DNA from: Flabesymbios commensalis
Lineage: Eukaryota; Annelida; Polychaeta; Terebellida; Flabelligeridae
Assembly (NCBI GenBank): GCA_964017125.1
Contig: OZ024902.1
Location: 36,553,219 to 36,617,218, forward strand
Reading direction: 5' to 3'
Length of the DNA stretch: 64,000 nucleotides
The notes under the pieces are model-generated. The model saw only the letters and a list, made by a program, of their open reading frames with translations, was not told the DNA's origin and ran no database searches. Below are positions 1 through 11,792 of this stretch, piece by piece. The position numbers and the translations under genes are program-made. Numbering within the stretch: position 1 is the stretch's first letter; each line of letters starts with the position of its first letter.

Positions 1-8
1 AGTCCAGG

Positions 9-3000
9 AGCTCCCGCTCCGAATTAGAATTTGATTTAAGCAATTTTGTATAGGGTTATTAATGTAGTCCTAGTCTAGGTCAAAAATCAAGACGCAAGAC
101 AACTGGGTCTAAGAAGCCCAGTCTAAGAGTAAGATAAGAACTAGACAGTCTGTCAGAGATTGCAAACCTCCATTGAAATTAATGATCCTAATCAGTATCC
201 CAGTAATGGTCTACCTATCTGGCATGGTTTACCCAATATCAGGCCAATCGAGTTAACTAATAGCTGATTTACGGTCATTTTGAATTCGATATAAATTAGT
301 TAAAAACTTAGGGTGCATCCTCCCCCGAAACCTTAAATTTTGTTTTATAGTAATGGACTGACATCTAACACAGTTTGCAAAATATTGGGCATGTGAAAGT
401 AAATAATGGCCGATAGGGGGCCATTTTGAATTTGATGGAGTCAGAATTTTTCAAGATGCATCCTCAGCTGAAAACTCACTTTTCATTCTATAGTAATCGT
501 CTAGCTATCTAGCATGGTTTACCAAATATCGGCCATGTGAAAGTGAATAATGGCCTAAAGGCGGCCATTTTGAATTTGATCAAGTCAAAATTTTCAAGAT
601 GCATCCTCAGCTGAAAGCTCACATTTCATTCTATAGTAATGGTCTAGCCATCTAGCACGGTTTACCAAATATCTCCCATGTGAAAGTGAATAATGGCCGA
701 TAGGAGGCCATTTTGAATTTGATCAAGTCAAAATTTTTCAAGATGCATCCTCTCCTGAAATCTCACATTTTGTTTTATAGTAATGGTCTAGCCATCTAGT
801 ACGGTTACTAAAAACCGGCTATGTGAAAGTGAATAATGGCCGATAGGCGGCCATTTTGAATTTGATCGAGTCAATTTTTTTCAAGATGCATCCTCTCTTG
901 TAATCTCACATTTTGTTTTATAGTAATGGTCCAGCTATCTAACACGGTTTACCAAATATCAGCAATGTGAAAGTAAATAGTGGCAGATAGGCGGCCATTT
1001 TGAATTCGATTGAGTCGAAAGTTTTTAAAAGGCATCCTCACTCGAAACGTCACATTTTGTTTTATAGTAATGGTCTAGCTATCTAGCACGGTTTACCTGA
1101 TATCAGACCTATCGAGGTAAATAATGCTGATTGTCGGCCATTTTGAATTCGCAAGTTAAAAATTTTCAGGGTGCATCCTCCCCCGAAAACTCACACTTTG
1201 TTTTATAGTATTCAGGTAATGGTCTAGCCATCTAGCACGGTTTACCAAATATCAGCCATGTGAAAATGAATAATGGCCGAAAAGGCGGCCATTTTAAATT
1301 TGATCAAGTCAATTTTTTTCAAGATGCATCCTCATCTGAAATCTCACATTTCGTTTTACAGTAATGGTCTAGCCATCTAGCACGGTTGACCAAATAACGG
1401 CCATGTGAAAGTGAATAATGGCCGATAAGCGGCCATTTTGAATTTTATCGAGTCGAATTTTTTCAAGATGCATCCTCTCCTGAAATCACACATTTTGTTT
1501 TATAGTAATGGTCTAGCCATCTAGCACTGTTTACCAAATAACGGCCATGTGAAAGTGAATAATGGCTGATTGGCGGCCATTTTGAACTTTGACAAAATGA
1601 ATTTTTTCAAAATACATCCTCTCCTGAAGCCTTACAATTTGTTTTATAGTAATGGTGTAGATATCTTGAGCGGTTTTCATGATATTCCACAATATCAGGC
1701 CTGTCGAGGTGAATAATGGCTAATAGGCGGCCATTTTGAATTTTATCAACTTCAAATTTTTCAGGATGCATCCTCTCCTGAAACCTTACAATTTATTTGA
1801 TATTAATGGTGTAGCTATCTTGAGCGGTTTTCATGATATTCCGCAATATCAGGCCTGTCGAGGTGAAAAATGGCCGATAGGTGGCCATTTTTAATTTGAT
1901 CAAGTCAATTTTTTTCAAGATGCATCCTCATCTGAAATCTCAAATTTCGTTTTACAGTAATGGTCTAGCCATCTAGCACGGTTGACCAAATAACGGCCAT
2001 GTGAAAGTGAATAATGGCCGATAAGCGGCCATTTTGAATTTTATCGAGTCAAATTTTTTCAAGATGCATCCTCTCCTGAAATTACACATTTTGTTTTATA
2101 GTAATGGTCTAGCCATCTAGCACTGTTTACCAAATAACGGCCATGTGAAAGTGAATAATGGCTGATTGGCGGCCATTTTGAACTTTGACAAAATGAATTT
2201 TTTCAAAATACATCCTCTCCTGAAGCCTTACAATTTGTTTTATAGTAATAGTGTAGATATCTTGAGCGGTTTTCATGATATTCCACAATATCAGACCTGT
2301 CGAGGTGAATAATGGCTAATAGGCGGCCATTTTGAATTTTATCAACTTCAAATTTTTCAGGATGCATCCTCTCCTAAAACCTTACAATTTATTTGATATT
2401 AATGGTGTAGCTATCTTGAGCGGTTTTCATGATATTCCGCAATATCAGGCCTGTCGAGGTGAATAATGGCCGATAGGCGGCCATTTTTAATTTTATCGAT
2501 TTGAAATTTTTCAAGATGCATCCTCTCCTGAAACCTCACAATTTGTTTTATAGTAATGGTGTAGCTATCTTGAGCGGTTTTCATGATATTCCGCAAAATC
2601 TTTCAGTCGGATTTACCGATGTTATAAATTAGGTCAAAGTGCTGGGTCAACTTCAAGGTCAAGGTCCAAAAACCTGAAAAGGCACAACTAGGGACCTTAG
2701 AGAACATGTATGTGCAATATGACTGTCATCGGCCCAATACTTTTCGAGATCTGCTCCGGAAACGAAGTGCGCGTCAAAACGTCTAAATAGGTCATAGTTC
2801 TGAACCAGAAGTAGGTCAAAGTTCAAATACCCCAAAAGGCACAACTAGACCCCCTAGGGGTGTTGTGTGTAAAATTTGAAGACAATCGGACAAGTACTTT
2901 CAGAGATATGCTCCGGAAACGAATTGTTTACGGACGGCCCAACGGCCCAACGCCGTCACATCATCATTTTCTCCTCTGCAACCTTGCGTATTGAATTCAG

Positions 3001-3175
3001 AATAAAAATATTTTAACCCGTCCATTAGCCACCTGGAAGTAACCCACATACCAAAAATTGTTATCCTAGCTTATTTTCTCACAAAGTTATAGGCAAAAGA
3101 AGAGGCAAAAAAAAAAACGGAGGTAGAATCCATAGCTCCCTTCGCTCACCTACGGTGACGGCGGGAGCTAAAAAT
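9..3175 (-). mobile_element. Candidate hairpin-headed, satellite-bearing non-autonomous transposon
   Basis: The right edge reads, on the minus strand, TAGCTCCCGCCGTCACCG followed shortly by GGGAGCTA, so the terminus can fold into a hairpin. The window begins with a related AGCTCCCGC at about 9-17. Between them lie a head module (about 2640-3120) and a long satellite array (190-2600). The head contains two copies of a phrase like CTCCGGAAACGAA (2752 and 2911) and CACAACTAG blocks. No protein is encoded. Related heads occur at 7799 and 53723, and an inverted diverged copy of head plus monomers lies at about 41040-41510. The layout of terminal hairpin, unique head and central tandem monomers recalls Helitron/Helentron-derived elements (DINE-1 or oyster pearl type). 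That assignment is inference; no target duplication was found and the left end is cut by the window edge. Confidence 0.45.
190..2600. repeat. Satellite array, about 147-bp monomer, 16 copies
   Basis: The anchor GCATCCT recurs at about 316, 460, 602, 744, 888, 1030, 1174, 1326, 1470, 1615, 1768, 1922, 2066, 2211, 2364 and 2518. Each monomer carries GGCCATTTTGAATTTGAT, TCAAGATGCATCCTC, TTTTATAGTAATGGTCTAG and GTGAAAGTGAATAATGGCC. The last four-monomer block (about 1860-2456) repeats the previous block (about 1264-1860) at a constant 596-bp offset, so the array expanded recently by a four-monomer unit. Short open frames inside it are by-products of the repeat. Confidence 0.92.
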
Positions 3176-3368
3176 ACAAAAGACGTGTATTACGTCTTTT
3201 TGATATCATCTTGACTGAATAATCTATTTCTGCTACTATTTTGCTGATTAAAGATACCATTTTCAAGAGGCCAATGTGTGAATTTCAAGGTCGGGTATAT
3301 CTAGGTACAAGTAACACATCTCACGTCAATGGCCAATTTCAAGGCCAATATGATTTTAACGGACAATA

Positions 3369-3824
3369 CAGTGCATAATAAATTTCCTCTTCGAAAATTC
3401 GTAAAGAATTAAAAATAATTATTTCCTTTATCGAAATAAAACGAAATTGCTTTATCTTCTTTTTTCTTTAAAAAGAAAATAATCGTTTTCGATTTGAAGA
3501 AAATAATTTTCGTTTTTGACAACGAGAAGAAAAATAATTCTTCAATATTCTTTTCTGAGAAAAGATTTTTCGTTGTTGGTAACATAAAGTAGAAAAATGA
3601 GAACACAACCGGAAGATACAAATATGCAGTGACCGCAAACGACTGCCAACAGTCACTTAGTCATACATTATCCTTGAAAAGTCGTGAAAATGACAATTAG
3701 TCCAACTAAGAATTCTCAAAAACGAAAATTGAAGAATTTTTTTTAAAGATTTTTCACGAATTTCCTTTTCACGAAAAAACACAGCAATTCTTCATTAATT
3801 TTGGGGGAAGTCTATCATGCACTG
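3369..3824. mobile_element. TA-flanked terminal-inverted-repeat MITE (Tc1/mariner type)
   Basis: The left end CAGTGCATAATA and right end TATCATGCACTG are inverted repeats flanked by TA on both sides (3367-3368 and 3825-3826). The inverted match continues imperfectly through TTCCTC/GGGGAA. The 456-bp interior is very AT-rich with long A and T runs and no credible protein. TA duplication and CAG...CTG ends fit a non-autonomous Tc1/mariner or pogo-like element. Confidence 0.6.
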
Positions 3825-3949
3825 TAATGTGTTTGCTACAAATTGGAACACAAGTATAATACATTGTTTTGCTGTGATTTTGAGTGTATAATCAAATTTC
3901 GGTACAGTTTTATTGATTTAACATCAGCAAAGTGAAATTGTCAGGCAAC

Positions 3950-4995
3950 GGGAAAGCATTATAGGTTAATGGAGAGGCGTTAAAAGGTAAAACTAAGGCA
4001 TTAAGGGACAATTGGGGGGCAAAAAAGCGCGACGCTGAGAACATGGAGAAGCTAAGGGGTAAAGAAGAGGCGTTAAAGTGCGACCGGATGCATTAAAAGG
4101 TGGTGGGGAGGCATTAAAGGACATATGGAACGGAGCTAGATGGCGACTAGGAAGCGTTAAATAACAATGGAGGTGTGGTAACGGTCGGCAACAGAGAAGT
4201 GCTAAATTTCGCCGGTGAGACAGAAAATAAGGAGACGGAAAGGCATTAAAGGTCGATGGAGATGCATATAAGAATGACTGAGAGGCGTTTAAATGCACTA
4301 CAAATGCATTAAATGGCGATGAAAAGGCGTTAAATGGTCAGGAGGAGGCTTTTAATGGCGATGGCAAGGTGGTGAAGGGCAATTAGGTGTCATTACAGGG
4401 CAACCATGAAGCATTAAATGACGATGGAAAAGCGTAAATGGCAGGAGGTAAAGGGTGATGTGTAGGCGTTTAGGAGCGGGGAGAAGGCAAGGGTAATGGA
4501 GAGGCGTCAAATGGCGACAGAGAGACATTAAAGGGTGACGGAAAGGCTTTAAATGGTGACTGAGAGGCACTAAGGAGCGACAGAAAGGTGTTAAAGGGCG
4601 AAGAAAATATGATAAAGGTCGACGCAAAAGCATTGAAGGACAATGTTAAAGGTGCTGATTTGGCGTTGAATAGCGATGGGCGGGCATTCAAGGGCGATGT
4701 GGAGGTGTGGAAGATCAATGGAGAGGCGTTAAAATACAATGGAGAGACGTTCAGGGCAAAGAGCAGGCGTTAAAAAGAGACGGAGAGGCCTTCAATTGCA
4801 ATGAAGAGGTGTTAAACTTAAAGCATATTAAAGGCGAAGAAGAGTCATTGAATAGCGACAAAAATGCACTCAATTGCAGAAAGAGTGACGAAAAATCGTT
4901 AAAGCATGACAGGAGTGTGTTTACAACACTCTTTAATGCCTCTCCATCCCCTATTGTGAGTTCGTTGTCGCCCTTTAATGCATCTCCATAGCCCC
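3950..4995. repeat. Purine-rich minisatellite, about 21-22-bp unit, inverted near its right end
   Basis: Degenerate copies of a unit near GGCGATGGAGAGGCATTAAA follow each other for about a kilobase. Because the unit is near 21 bp, several frames stay open on both strands and translate as SPFNA-like heptads; I treat them as repeat artefacts. At about 4912-4945 the orientation switches: GTGTGTTTACAACACTC is followed by units reading as the reverse complement (TTTAATGCCTCTCCATC). Confidence 0.85.
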
Positions 4996-6925
4996 TTAAT
5001 CTCTTTCCATCACCTTATAAAACATCCAGTCAATCAATCAATAAAACTCAGAGGCACACAGATCCTCAGAGCTCGGAGGCGCACAGATCCTCAGAATGAT
5101 CTCGTGTTTCGTCAACAGGGAGCCGGGCCTCCAAGGGGCAATGGCAGGAAAACCAGATCAAATAGGTGAGATTTAAGTAATTTCCGGAATGGTTAATTTG
5201 TTTGGGCATTATGTATCGGCACAGGCAGAGCATTCCACAAGGCTGGGCCGGCTATGGAGAAAGCTCTTGTCCTATAGTCTTAGTTTTAAAGGGAACAAAA
5301 AATGTATTGAATTTGTGGAGCATAAATATCAGGGATGCAAATTCACATACGCCCGGTCGCCCGTGGCGACAAGAATTATGTAAGGGCGATTTTAAATCAG
5401 CATGTCACTAGCCCTGCTGGCGACTGATTCCCTGTGCGATCAGCACATCACGAGTGACTATTTTACACATAACTGCAGAGCGCCGCACAGCATGTACAAG
5501 CTTCGTAGTCGTGGCGCGCTAAAGAGAGTTGTTTCGGCTCACGTGGTTGTGTGTATCAGAGACCTTTACGTTTCAGGAGCACAGAAGCGCGCATAATTCA
5601 AGATTTGGTACACTAAAAAGTGAGCAACTGAATCAAGTTTGATGCTGACACACGTGGACATAAAAATCACGTTCACCAAGTTGTTAAACAAACTACTGAC
5701 CAGTAGGCCTACAGCCTGGTCAATCAGCGGTGCGTGGGCGCGTGTATTGCATGTGACCCGATCTGCAGTAGCCATGACAGCCCTTAGCGTCACTTATTGC
5801 GTCGTGGTTCCCAACATTCGTTTTACCTGATATTTCACAGTTCAAAATGGCGCTGATCAAGAAGATCATTTATCTAGTTTGCTGACATACATGCATACTG
5901 ACAACATTTCATTGCGCAACGAGCTGTGGGTAATAGATGCAGTCTTGAATTGTTGCTGATGCTAACAGACTAATGCATTATTGGCCTGATAAATCAAGCA
6001 TTAATCTTACATAAAAACATCTGCAAAACGGTCTTGCAATTTTGTGTGAATACAAGCTGTGCCTAATACTCCAGTTTCAGTCACACATAGGGCTGCCGCT
6101 GGCGAATGTATGTCGGCGCAGAAACGATGTGAGTAACTGGGCATAGGGGTGTTGAGATTTAAGAAGGTCTAACCAAGCTAATAGGCCTAACACAAACTAA
6201 ATTACACCCTCAGAAAAGGCCTAAAATACACCTGAGATAATCTTTTTATCCTAGTTACTTTATGCCTTGCTGTGTCATGATGCCATAGAGGCTAGAGCTC
6301 CATAGACTTCCCTACTTCTTTGTTGATAGGTCTACATATCAAGTTCAGACTTTACCTTGAACAGCCCCTATACACGATATGAAAGGGGAGCCTATATATA
6401 TATATTTTTTTCAAGTACGCTTATTTGACATTATTTTTATGTTTAAAATGACTGACTTTATTATAATTTGCAGAACGGTTTACGTTTTTTTGAGATGGCC
6501 CCTTTTTTCACCGAAGTGGGCAACATGGCCCCTTCTTTCTCCAAGTTGGAATGAACACTAGTGAGCCATTGTCCGATTAAATTATATTGTCTGTATATGT
6601 AATAACTATGAATAGCCGATTAAATCTAAATGAATTATGGAAGGTGGGGTCGCCACCAGCTAAGAAAAAAAAGAAAACTAGAGAAGAAATGCTGGTTCAA
6701 TAACGTAACATTATATGAAGATAAACTAAAGTCTGACAGAGACATTTTCAGGTGGGATGGCTGGACATATTTCACTGGCCCATTTACTATTGACTTCACT
6801 AGAGCTTGAACAGCTGCAGATTTGTTAATTAAAGCTGAAATTCCACCTGGTGCTCAGGCTAAGCCTAAGGAAGATGGGTCAGAAGGGGAAAAAATCATTA
6901 ACCAGTGATTCAGCCATATCGCCCA
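4996..6925. other. No gene recognised
   Basis: After the minisatellite there is an (AATC)n-like patch at about 5032-5043 and a short direct repeat (GGCACACAGATCCTCAGA / GGCGCACAGATCCTCAGA, 5052-5095). Open frames up to about 75 codons overlap on both strands with no recognisable motif. No splice-consistent chain of exons was found. Confidence 0.5.
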
Positions 6926-7052
6926 TACACTCTAAACAATATAGGTTCTTTAGAAGGAACCCTTCAGTACTATCACCATGCAACCATGCATCAGTTGCAT
7001 GGTGATTGTACTGAAGGGTTCTTTTTAAAGAACCTATATTGTTTAGAGTGTA
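6926..7052. repeat. Nearly perfect foldback MITE, 127 bp
   Basis: TACACTCTAAACAATATAGG at the left is mirrored by the reverse complement at the right, ending GTTTAGAGTGTA. The arms are about 55-58 bp with only a few mismatches around a short loop near 6985-6995. The sequence would fold into one long hairpin. It carries no gene. The near identity of the arms suggests a recent insertion or arm homogenisation. Confidence 0.88.
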
Positions 7053-7123
7053 GTCCGGCAATTTTTTTCATAAAAATATTAAACTAGTAAGGGCGATTAA
7101 AAAGCATAAGGGCTAGTGGATTT

Positions 7124-7780
7124 TTAGTTCCACCAGCCTGGCTGGCTAGTGGATAAAAATGACGAGTTTCTTCCCCTGAATATATTTCGGCCAAACAAGT
7201 AAGTCTGGAAGATATGTAGGCTGGTTTTCTCCTGGGGTTCAGAAATTATAGTGTATATTTTAAAATGAATGCGAAATTTAACAGGACGCCAGTGTAATTG
7301 TTTTAGTATATGAAGAGAAAGATTAAAACGTAAGGCTTTGGTTACCACTCTAGCAAGGCAGCTCTGAACACATTCTAATCTAGCGATGCCTTTTTCTGAA
7401 ATGTTGTGAAAGAGCGATTTTCGTATAATCTAATTTGCTACTAACCAGTGCTCTCTGGCTGATGCAGATAAATTTGTGCCTTGACCTAGAATTCAGCATG
7501 AGAAATTAGTTCAGGATTTTTCTCGCTGAAATGAGAAGCCAGGGTTAAATTACAGCTTGGACCCTGCCATCCAAGCCGATACACCCATTAAACAATGTTG
7601 TGACTTCTCTTGGAGATTTCTTAGATGATAGGGACATTTGGATATTAATAAGTAAATTTTTGGATATCATCGACATATAGATGGTGGTTAATATCGAAAC
7701 TGGAGATTATAGTGCTGTTTGGTGTAGTGTATAAGGCAAAAAGTGGTCCCAGTACAGAGCCCTGTAAAACTGTATATAAT
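7124..7780 (-). mobile_element. LINE fragment, reverse transcriptase 3' part
   Basis: On the minus strand the 7780 end reads QGSVLGPLFALYTT, the conserved turn of LINE reverse transcriptases, then a degenerate YVDD-like box (HHLYVDDIQKF). After a decayed stretch comes LHILKQLHWRPVKFRIHFK, the typical C-terminal block of CR1/L2-type ORF2 proteins. Stops and frame changes separate the blocks. Head and endonuclease are missing. Confidence 0.7.
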
Positions 7781-7794
7781 TATATCTGTCAGAG

Positions 7795-7910
7795 TGTCTG
7801 TAATTGTTATACCCCGCCCAACGAAGTTGGTGCAGGGTATTAACGTCACCTCAGATGTCCGTCCGCCGCCTGTCTGCATTTCGTTTCCAGAGCAGATCTC
7901 GCTACTTTTT
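7795..7910 (+). repeat. Head module of the hairpin-headed repeat family
   Basis: TATACCCCGCCCAACGAAG with GCAGGGTATTA forms a terminal hairpin, followed by GTCCGTCCGCC and TTTCGTTTCCAGAGCAGATC. The last phrase is the reverse complement of the 2740-2765 sequence of the left-edge element. No monomers follow here, so this is a solo or truncated copy. Confidence 0.5.
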
Positions 7911-9600
7911 TTTTAAATTAGACACTGACATTATATCATATAGCCTAGGATTACATTTATTGTGTGTGTGGTATATACCACACCCACAATAAAGACATAG
8001 GCCCATCACAGCCGCATGAAATTTTGTACAACATTTTCCAACAGAATCCTAATGAAATCCCAGAAATTTCATAAAATTATATTCAGTATTTCAAAAGTCA
8101 GACCATTTGAATTCTAGTAAATTAAAATTATGACTAATTCTAGAATTTTATTACATGTCAAATGGTCTAATGCAATATTAAATATAATTTTGCGAAAGTT
8201 TTGCTGATGTTAGGATATGACTTGAAAATTGGCTGTGCTAAATTTCAAGGGAAATGGTTTATAATTGACGGGGAAATCGATAAAAAGCATGCGCTAGGCC
8301 TACAGAATTACTAAAATGAATGTGGGCCAGGGTATAGATTTGGATGTAAAATAACCTAAATGGACGTAGGCGGCGAGACCCCAGTTCCAGAAAATCCAAA
8401 TGTGGCAAGATAGCACCCGTGGTACGATAGCACCCTGAGTGCTGGCCTTCGAAACTGGGTTTAGGAAATTGTGCTCAGTATACAGACAAACAAACAAGTC
8501 ACAACATTACCTCATTACGTTTAGGTCGTACAGTACAAAATTGTTAATAAATTTATTGTCGATTATGAAACATGATCAGTAATCTCTGTCTCTGAGACTC
8601 TGTGGCCCGTTTCAACAACATTCTCAGTCAGATATAGCTCATTTGCATATGAGGATTGTTGAGATTAAACTACTAACTAGTGCCAGTAGTGGTTCAGAGT
8701 GCTCGTATTCTCCCTATACATGTTAAAGAGGGAATCAAACGAGGAAAGTCAACGATTTTTTTCAGTTTCGTGAGCAGCAGGAATCTGCTCATGAGAAATC
8801 TGGAAAATAACGTACCAAAAACACGCCCCTGCCCTGGCTCTCACTCTCTGAGACTGAGAGTGACTTTTATGTTACATTTCTGACAATTCGGCTAGTGGCT
8901 CAGGCCGGCAGGGTGCTATGAAATGATGAAACATTAAATGAGCATTAATATGATGCATGCTTGATGAATCATGCATCTTTCATAGGATGATGCATGGTCC
9001 ATGCCCATGGATGATGACATTCTGTCATTCATTTCAATTTCAATTGAATTATCATTTATTGTGAATATTGATGATAATTTGATTGCATATAACACAGAAT
9101 TTCACAACAATGGCATGTTTATACATTTTCACCTTGGCTCCTCGAGAGCCACATCAAACTCAAAAACTATATTGTAACATCAGTATCAATGAATTGATAA
9201 CTGTCACCGTGTAGCATGTTGAAAACACAATAGTTTCTAGACAAGAGATGTCTGTCAGAAAAGAGGAAGTGAAAACTCACTTGCCATGATTGCTGACCTA
9301 ATTTGACGTCACACTAGTGACGAGAGCTGGGCGTGATTTCGAATTGTTGTTTTGTCATGTTTGTACTGAACTGTCAACTGAAGACGTGGACACACCGTTT
9401 ACACATTTAGTGTTCTACATAGCCCCTATTGATATTATTTACTATAATGTATCACAAATGTAACAATAAATTATGCGCAATTATAAAGACAGTATTCTGA
9501 ATTGAATTTTCATTGAAATAGGTAAAGAATTTATTTCGAAATAAGCAATTGATCAGATTCACTCGTAATATCGTTCATTGTGATAGTCATAAAACCCGAT
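7911..9600. other. No gene recognised; palindromic patches
   Basis: The region contains short inverted patches, for example GATGATGCATG/CATGCATC words around 8940-9015 and TTTCAATTTCAATTGAA near 9030. No motif-bearing reading frame was found. The sequence at about 9030-9180 may be an old LINE tail, but I cannot show it. Confidence 0.4.
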
Positions 9601-10015
9601 CCATCTTGAAATCGTCTGATTATTATATAATTACAGGTACTTACAGGTTCCTCTTCTGAGCGCAGGCTTCCGCCTCTTTACTCAGCTCTAAATTAGATGA
9701 CTCTTTCTTTTGGACGAGTGGTTTCCAGTTCATTGGGTCTTCCTTGTGTAAGAATTTTAGTGGCATATTGTGCCAGGCTTTGTCTAGTCGCCTTTCAAAG
9801 GCATGTATGGATGGGGCGTTTACTACCTCATACGGTAGGCGATTCCACAAGCCGACTATTCTTTGTGTGAAACTAAATTTCCTCAGATTTGTTCTAAAAC
9901 ATTTCTGAAAAAGTCTAAGGTTATGCCCTCTAGTATTGTGAATTTCTGACTTGTCTTGCGCTTCCAGTACTGGCGGCAGTTGGGGGTCATATTTTCCTTG
10001 GAGTATTTTGAAAGT

Positions 10016-11705
10016 TTAAATCATGTCACCTCTTAGTCTTCTGTAAGCTAGTGTTGGTAACTTCAGACTCCTTAGACTTTCTGGATATTCCATTCCAACC
10101 AGTCCTGGGATACACTTTGTTGCTATTCGCTGTACTTTCTCTATTATTTCAATGTCTTTAACTGAATGTGGTGCCCAGACTTGGTTTGCATATTCCAGAA
10201 GCGGTCGCACTAACGCTTTGTATAAGCTCAAAAATGTGCTTTCGTCAAGGTAGGTGTAAGTTCTCCTTATCACCCCCATCACTCAATTTGCTTTGTTAAC
10301 CTTTTCTGTCATGTGCTCTCGGAATGTGAGGTTTGAATCTATCATGACTCCTGTGTTTTTTTCACTGTTAACTTGATTCAAAGCAATCCTCCCCCCCTCC
10401 CCATCTGGTAAACTGTATTCCACCAGGTTGGTTTTTCTTACTCCGATAGTCATGGCATGACATTTCTGGGGATGGAAACGGAGGAGCCATATATCTGTCC
10501 ACAATTGCATAAAATCTAGGTCGTTTTGTAGTAAATCGCAGTCTCGTTTTTGTTTAATCTCCTTGAAAATCTTGGTGTCGTCCGCAAATAAAAAAATCTC
10601 AGATGACAGACCATCGGGCATATCGTTTTTAAATTATATAGATGACAAAAAGAATTGGGCCGAGTACACTCCCTTGGGGTGTCCCACTAGTTACATCGGT
10701 CCACTCGCTGGATTTGCCATTTACTACCACTCTTTGCCGCCTATCGTTTAAGAATGATTCTACCCATCTTAGCACCTCTCCTCTGATACCATAGCTAGCC
10801 AGTTTGCCGACCAGTCTTCTGTGGGGCACTGTATCAAAAGCTTTCTGATAATCCATGTATATAACATCGGAGGAATGTCCTTTGTCGATCAATTCTGTCC
10901 ACTTGTCCAGTACATGTAGGAGCTGTAAAACTGTAGACCTTCCTGATATGAAGCCGAATTGCTTGTCTGAGAATAGGTTGCTTGATTTCATGTGTGTCAC
11001 AATTTCATGATTTTTTTCATACATTTGCAAGGGATTGATGTGAGGCTCACTGGCCTATAGTTATTTGCTGATTTTGTATCCCCTTTTTTGAAAATTGGCG
11101 TGACATTAGCCCGTTTCCAATCTTCAGGTAACACAGATGTTTGTAGCGATGTTCTCATGACGTCTGCCAGTGTTTCTGTGATTTTGTCATTTAGTTCATT
11201 TAAGACTCGCGGGTGTAGACCGTCTACTCCTGGGCATTTGTTTGTCTTCAGTTTTCCGATAATTTTTTGTACTCTGTCGTTTGTTATGTACGTGTGCTTT
11301 TTCTTTCTCTGATTTTGTTGTGCACAACTGCCCTGACTCATCTTTATAGTCTAGGTCATTTATACCTGTCTTGACATTTGTTTCCGATCGAGCATAATTC
11401 CAGAGTTTCTTAGGATTTGATTTGGCCTGTATAGCAATGGATTTCTCATACTCTCGTTTGGCTTGTCTAGTAAGTGACTTGACTTTGTTTCTTATTTTGC
11501 AAAATTCTTGGTGGTATTTCTTGGCTCTTGTTTCCATGTATCTATTCCATAGTCTATGTTTTTTCTTTATGCGTTTAACAGTCTTATTTTCTAGTGGTGT
11601 CGATCTTTTGGAGTTGTCAGCCAGGGGGTTATGTGGCCTGACTGGTGTGTATTTTGCTTCTGCAGTTTGTATCGCTTCTTTTAGTCGATTCCATTTTTCT
11701 CCCAC
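10016..11705 (-). pseudogene. LINE ORF2 linker, reverse transcriptase and thumb, frameshifted
   Basis: A basic linker (11705-11196) leads to KCPGVDGLHPRVL and the fingers (11341-10997, VTPIFKKGD, NNYRPVSLTS). The palm follows at 11030-10629 with QFGFISGRST, YMDYQKAFDTVPH and GTPQGSVLGPILF. The active-site box LFADDTKIF and the ..FHPQKCH block lie at 10621-10283. The thumb (10282-10016) shows YKALVRPLLEYANQVWAPH. All conserved blocks are recognisable, but at least four frame changes occur, so the copy is not functional. It is younger-looking than the LINEs at 7.1 and 14.8 kb, whose blocks are more eroded. Confidence 0.85.
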
Positions 11706-11792
11706 AGTTGAGTCTGATGAAGTATCTTTGTTTAGGTCTTTTTTTCACTTTCTCTCGCATTGATACGTAGTCTGCCTTATTGTATCACTTTT

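Noticed and set aside
190-2600. CRISPR-like periodic array
   Set aside because: The whole 147-bp unit repeats with no unique spacers, and the DNA is eukaryotic.
3993-4991. Overlapping open frames of 89-101 codons
   Set aside because: They are produced by the 21-bp minisatellite, whose unit is a multiple of three; both strands stay open.
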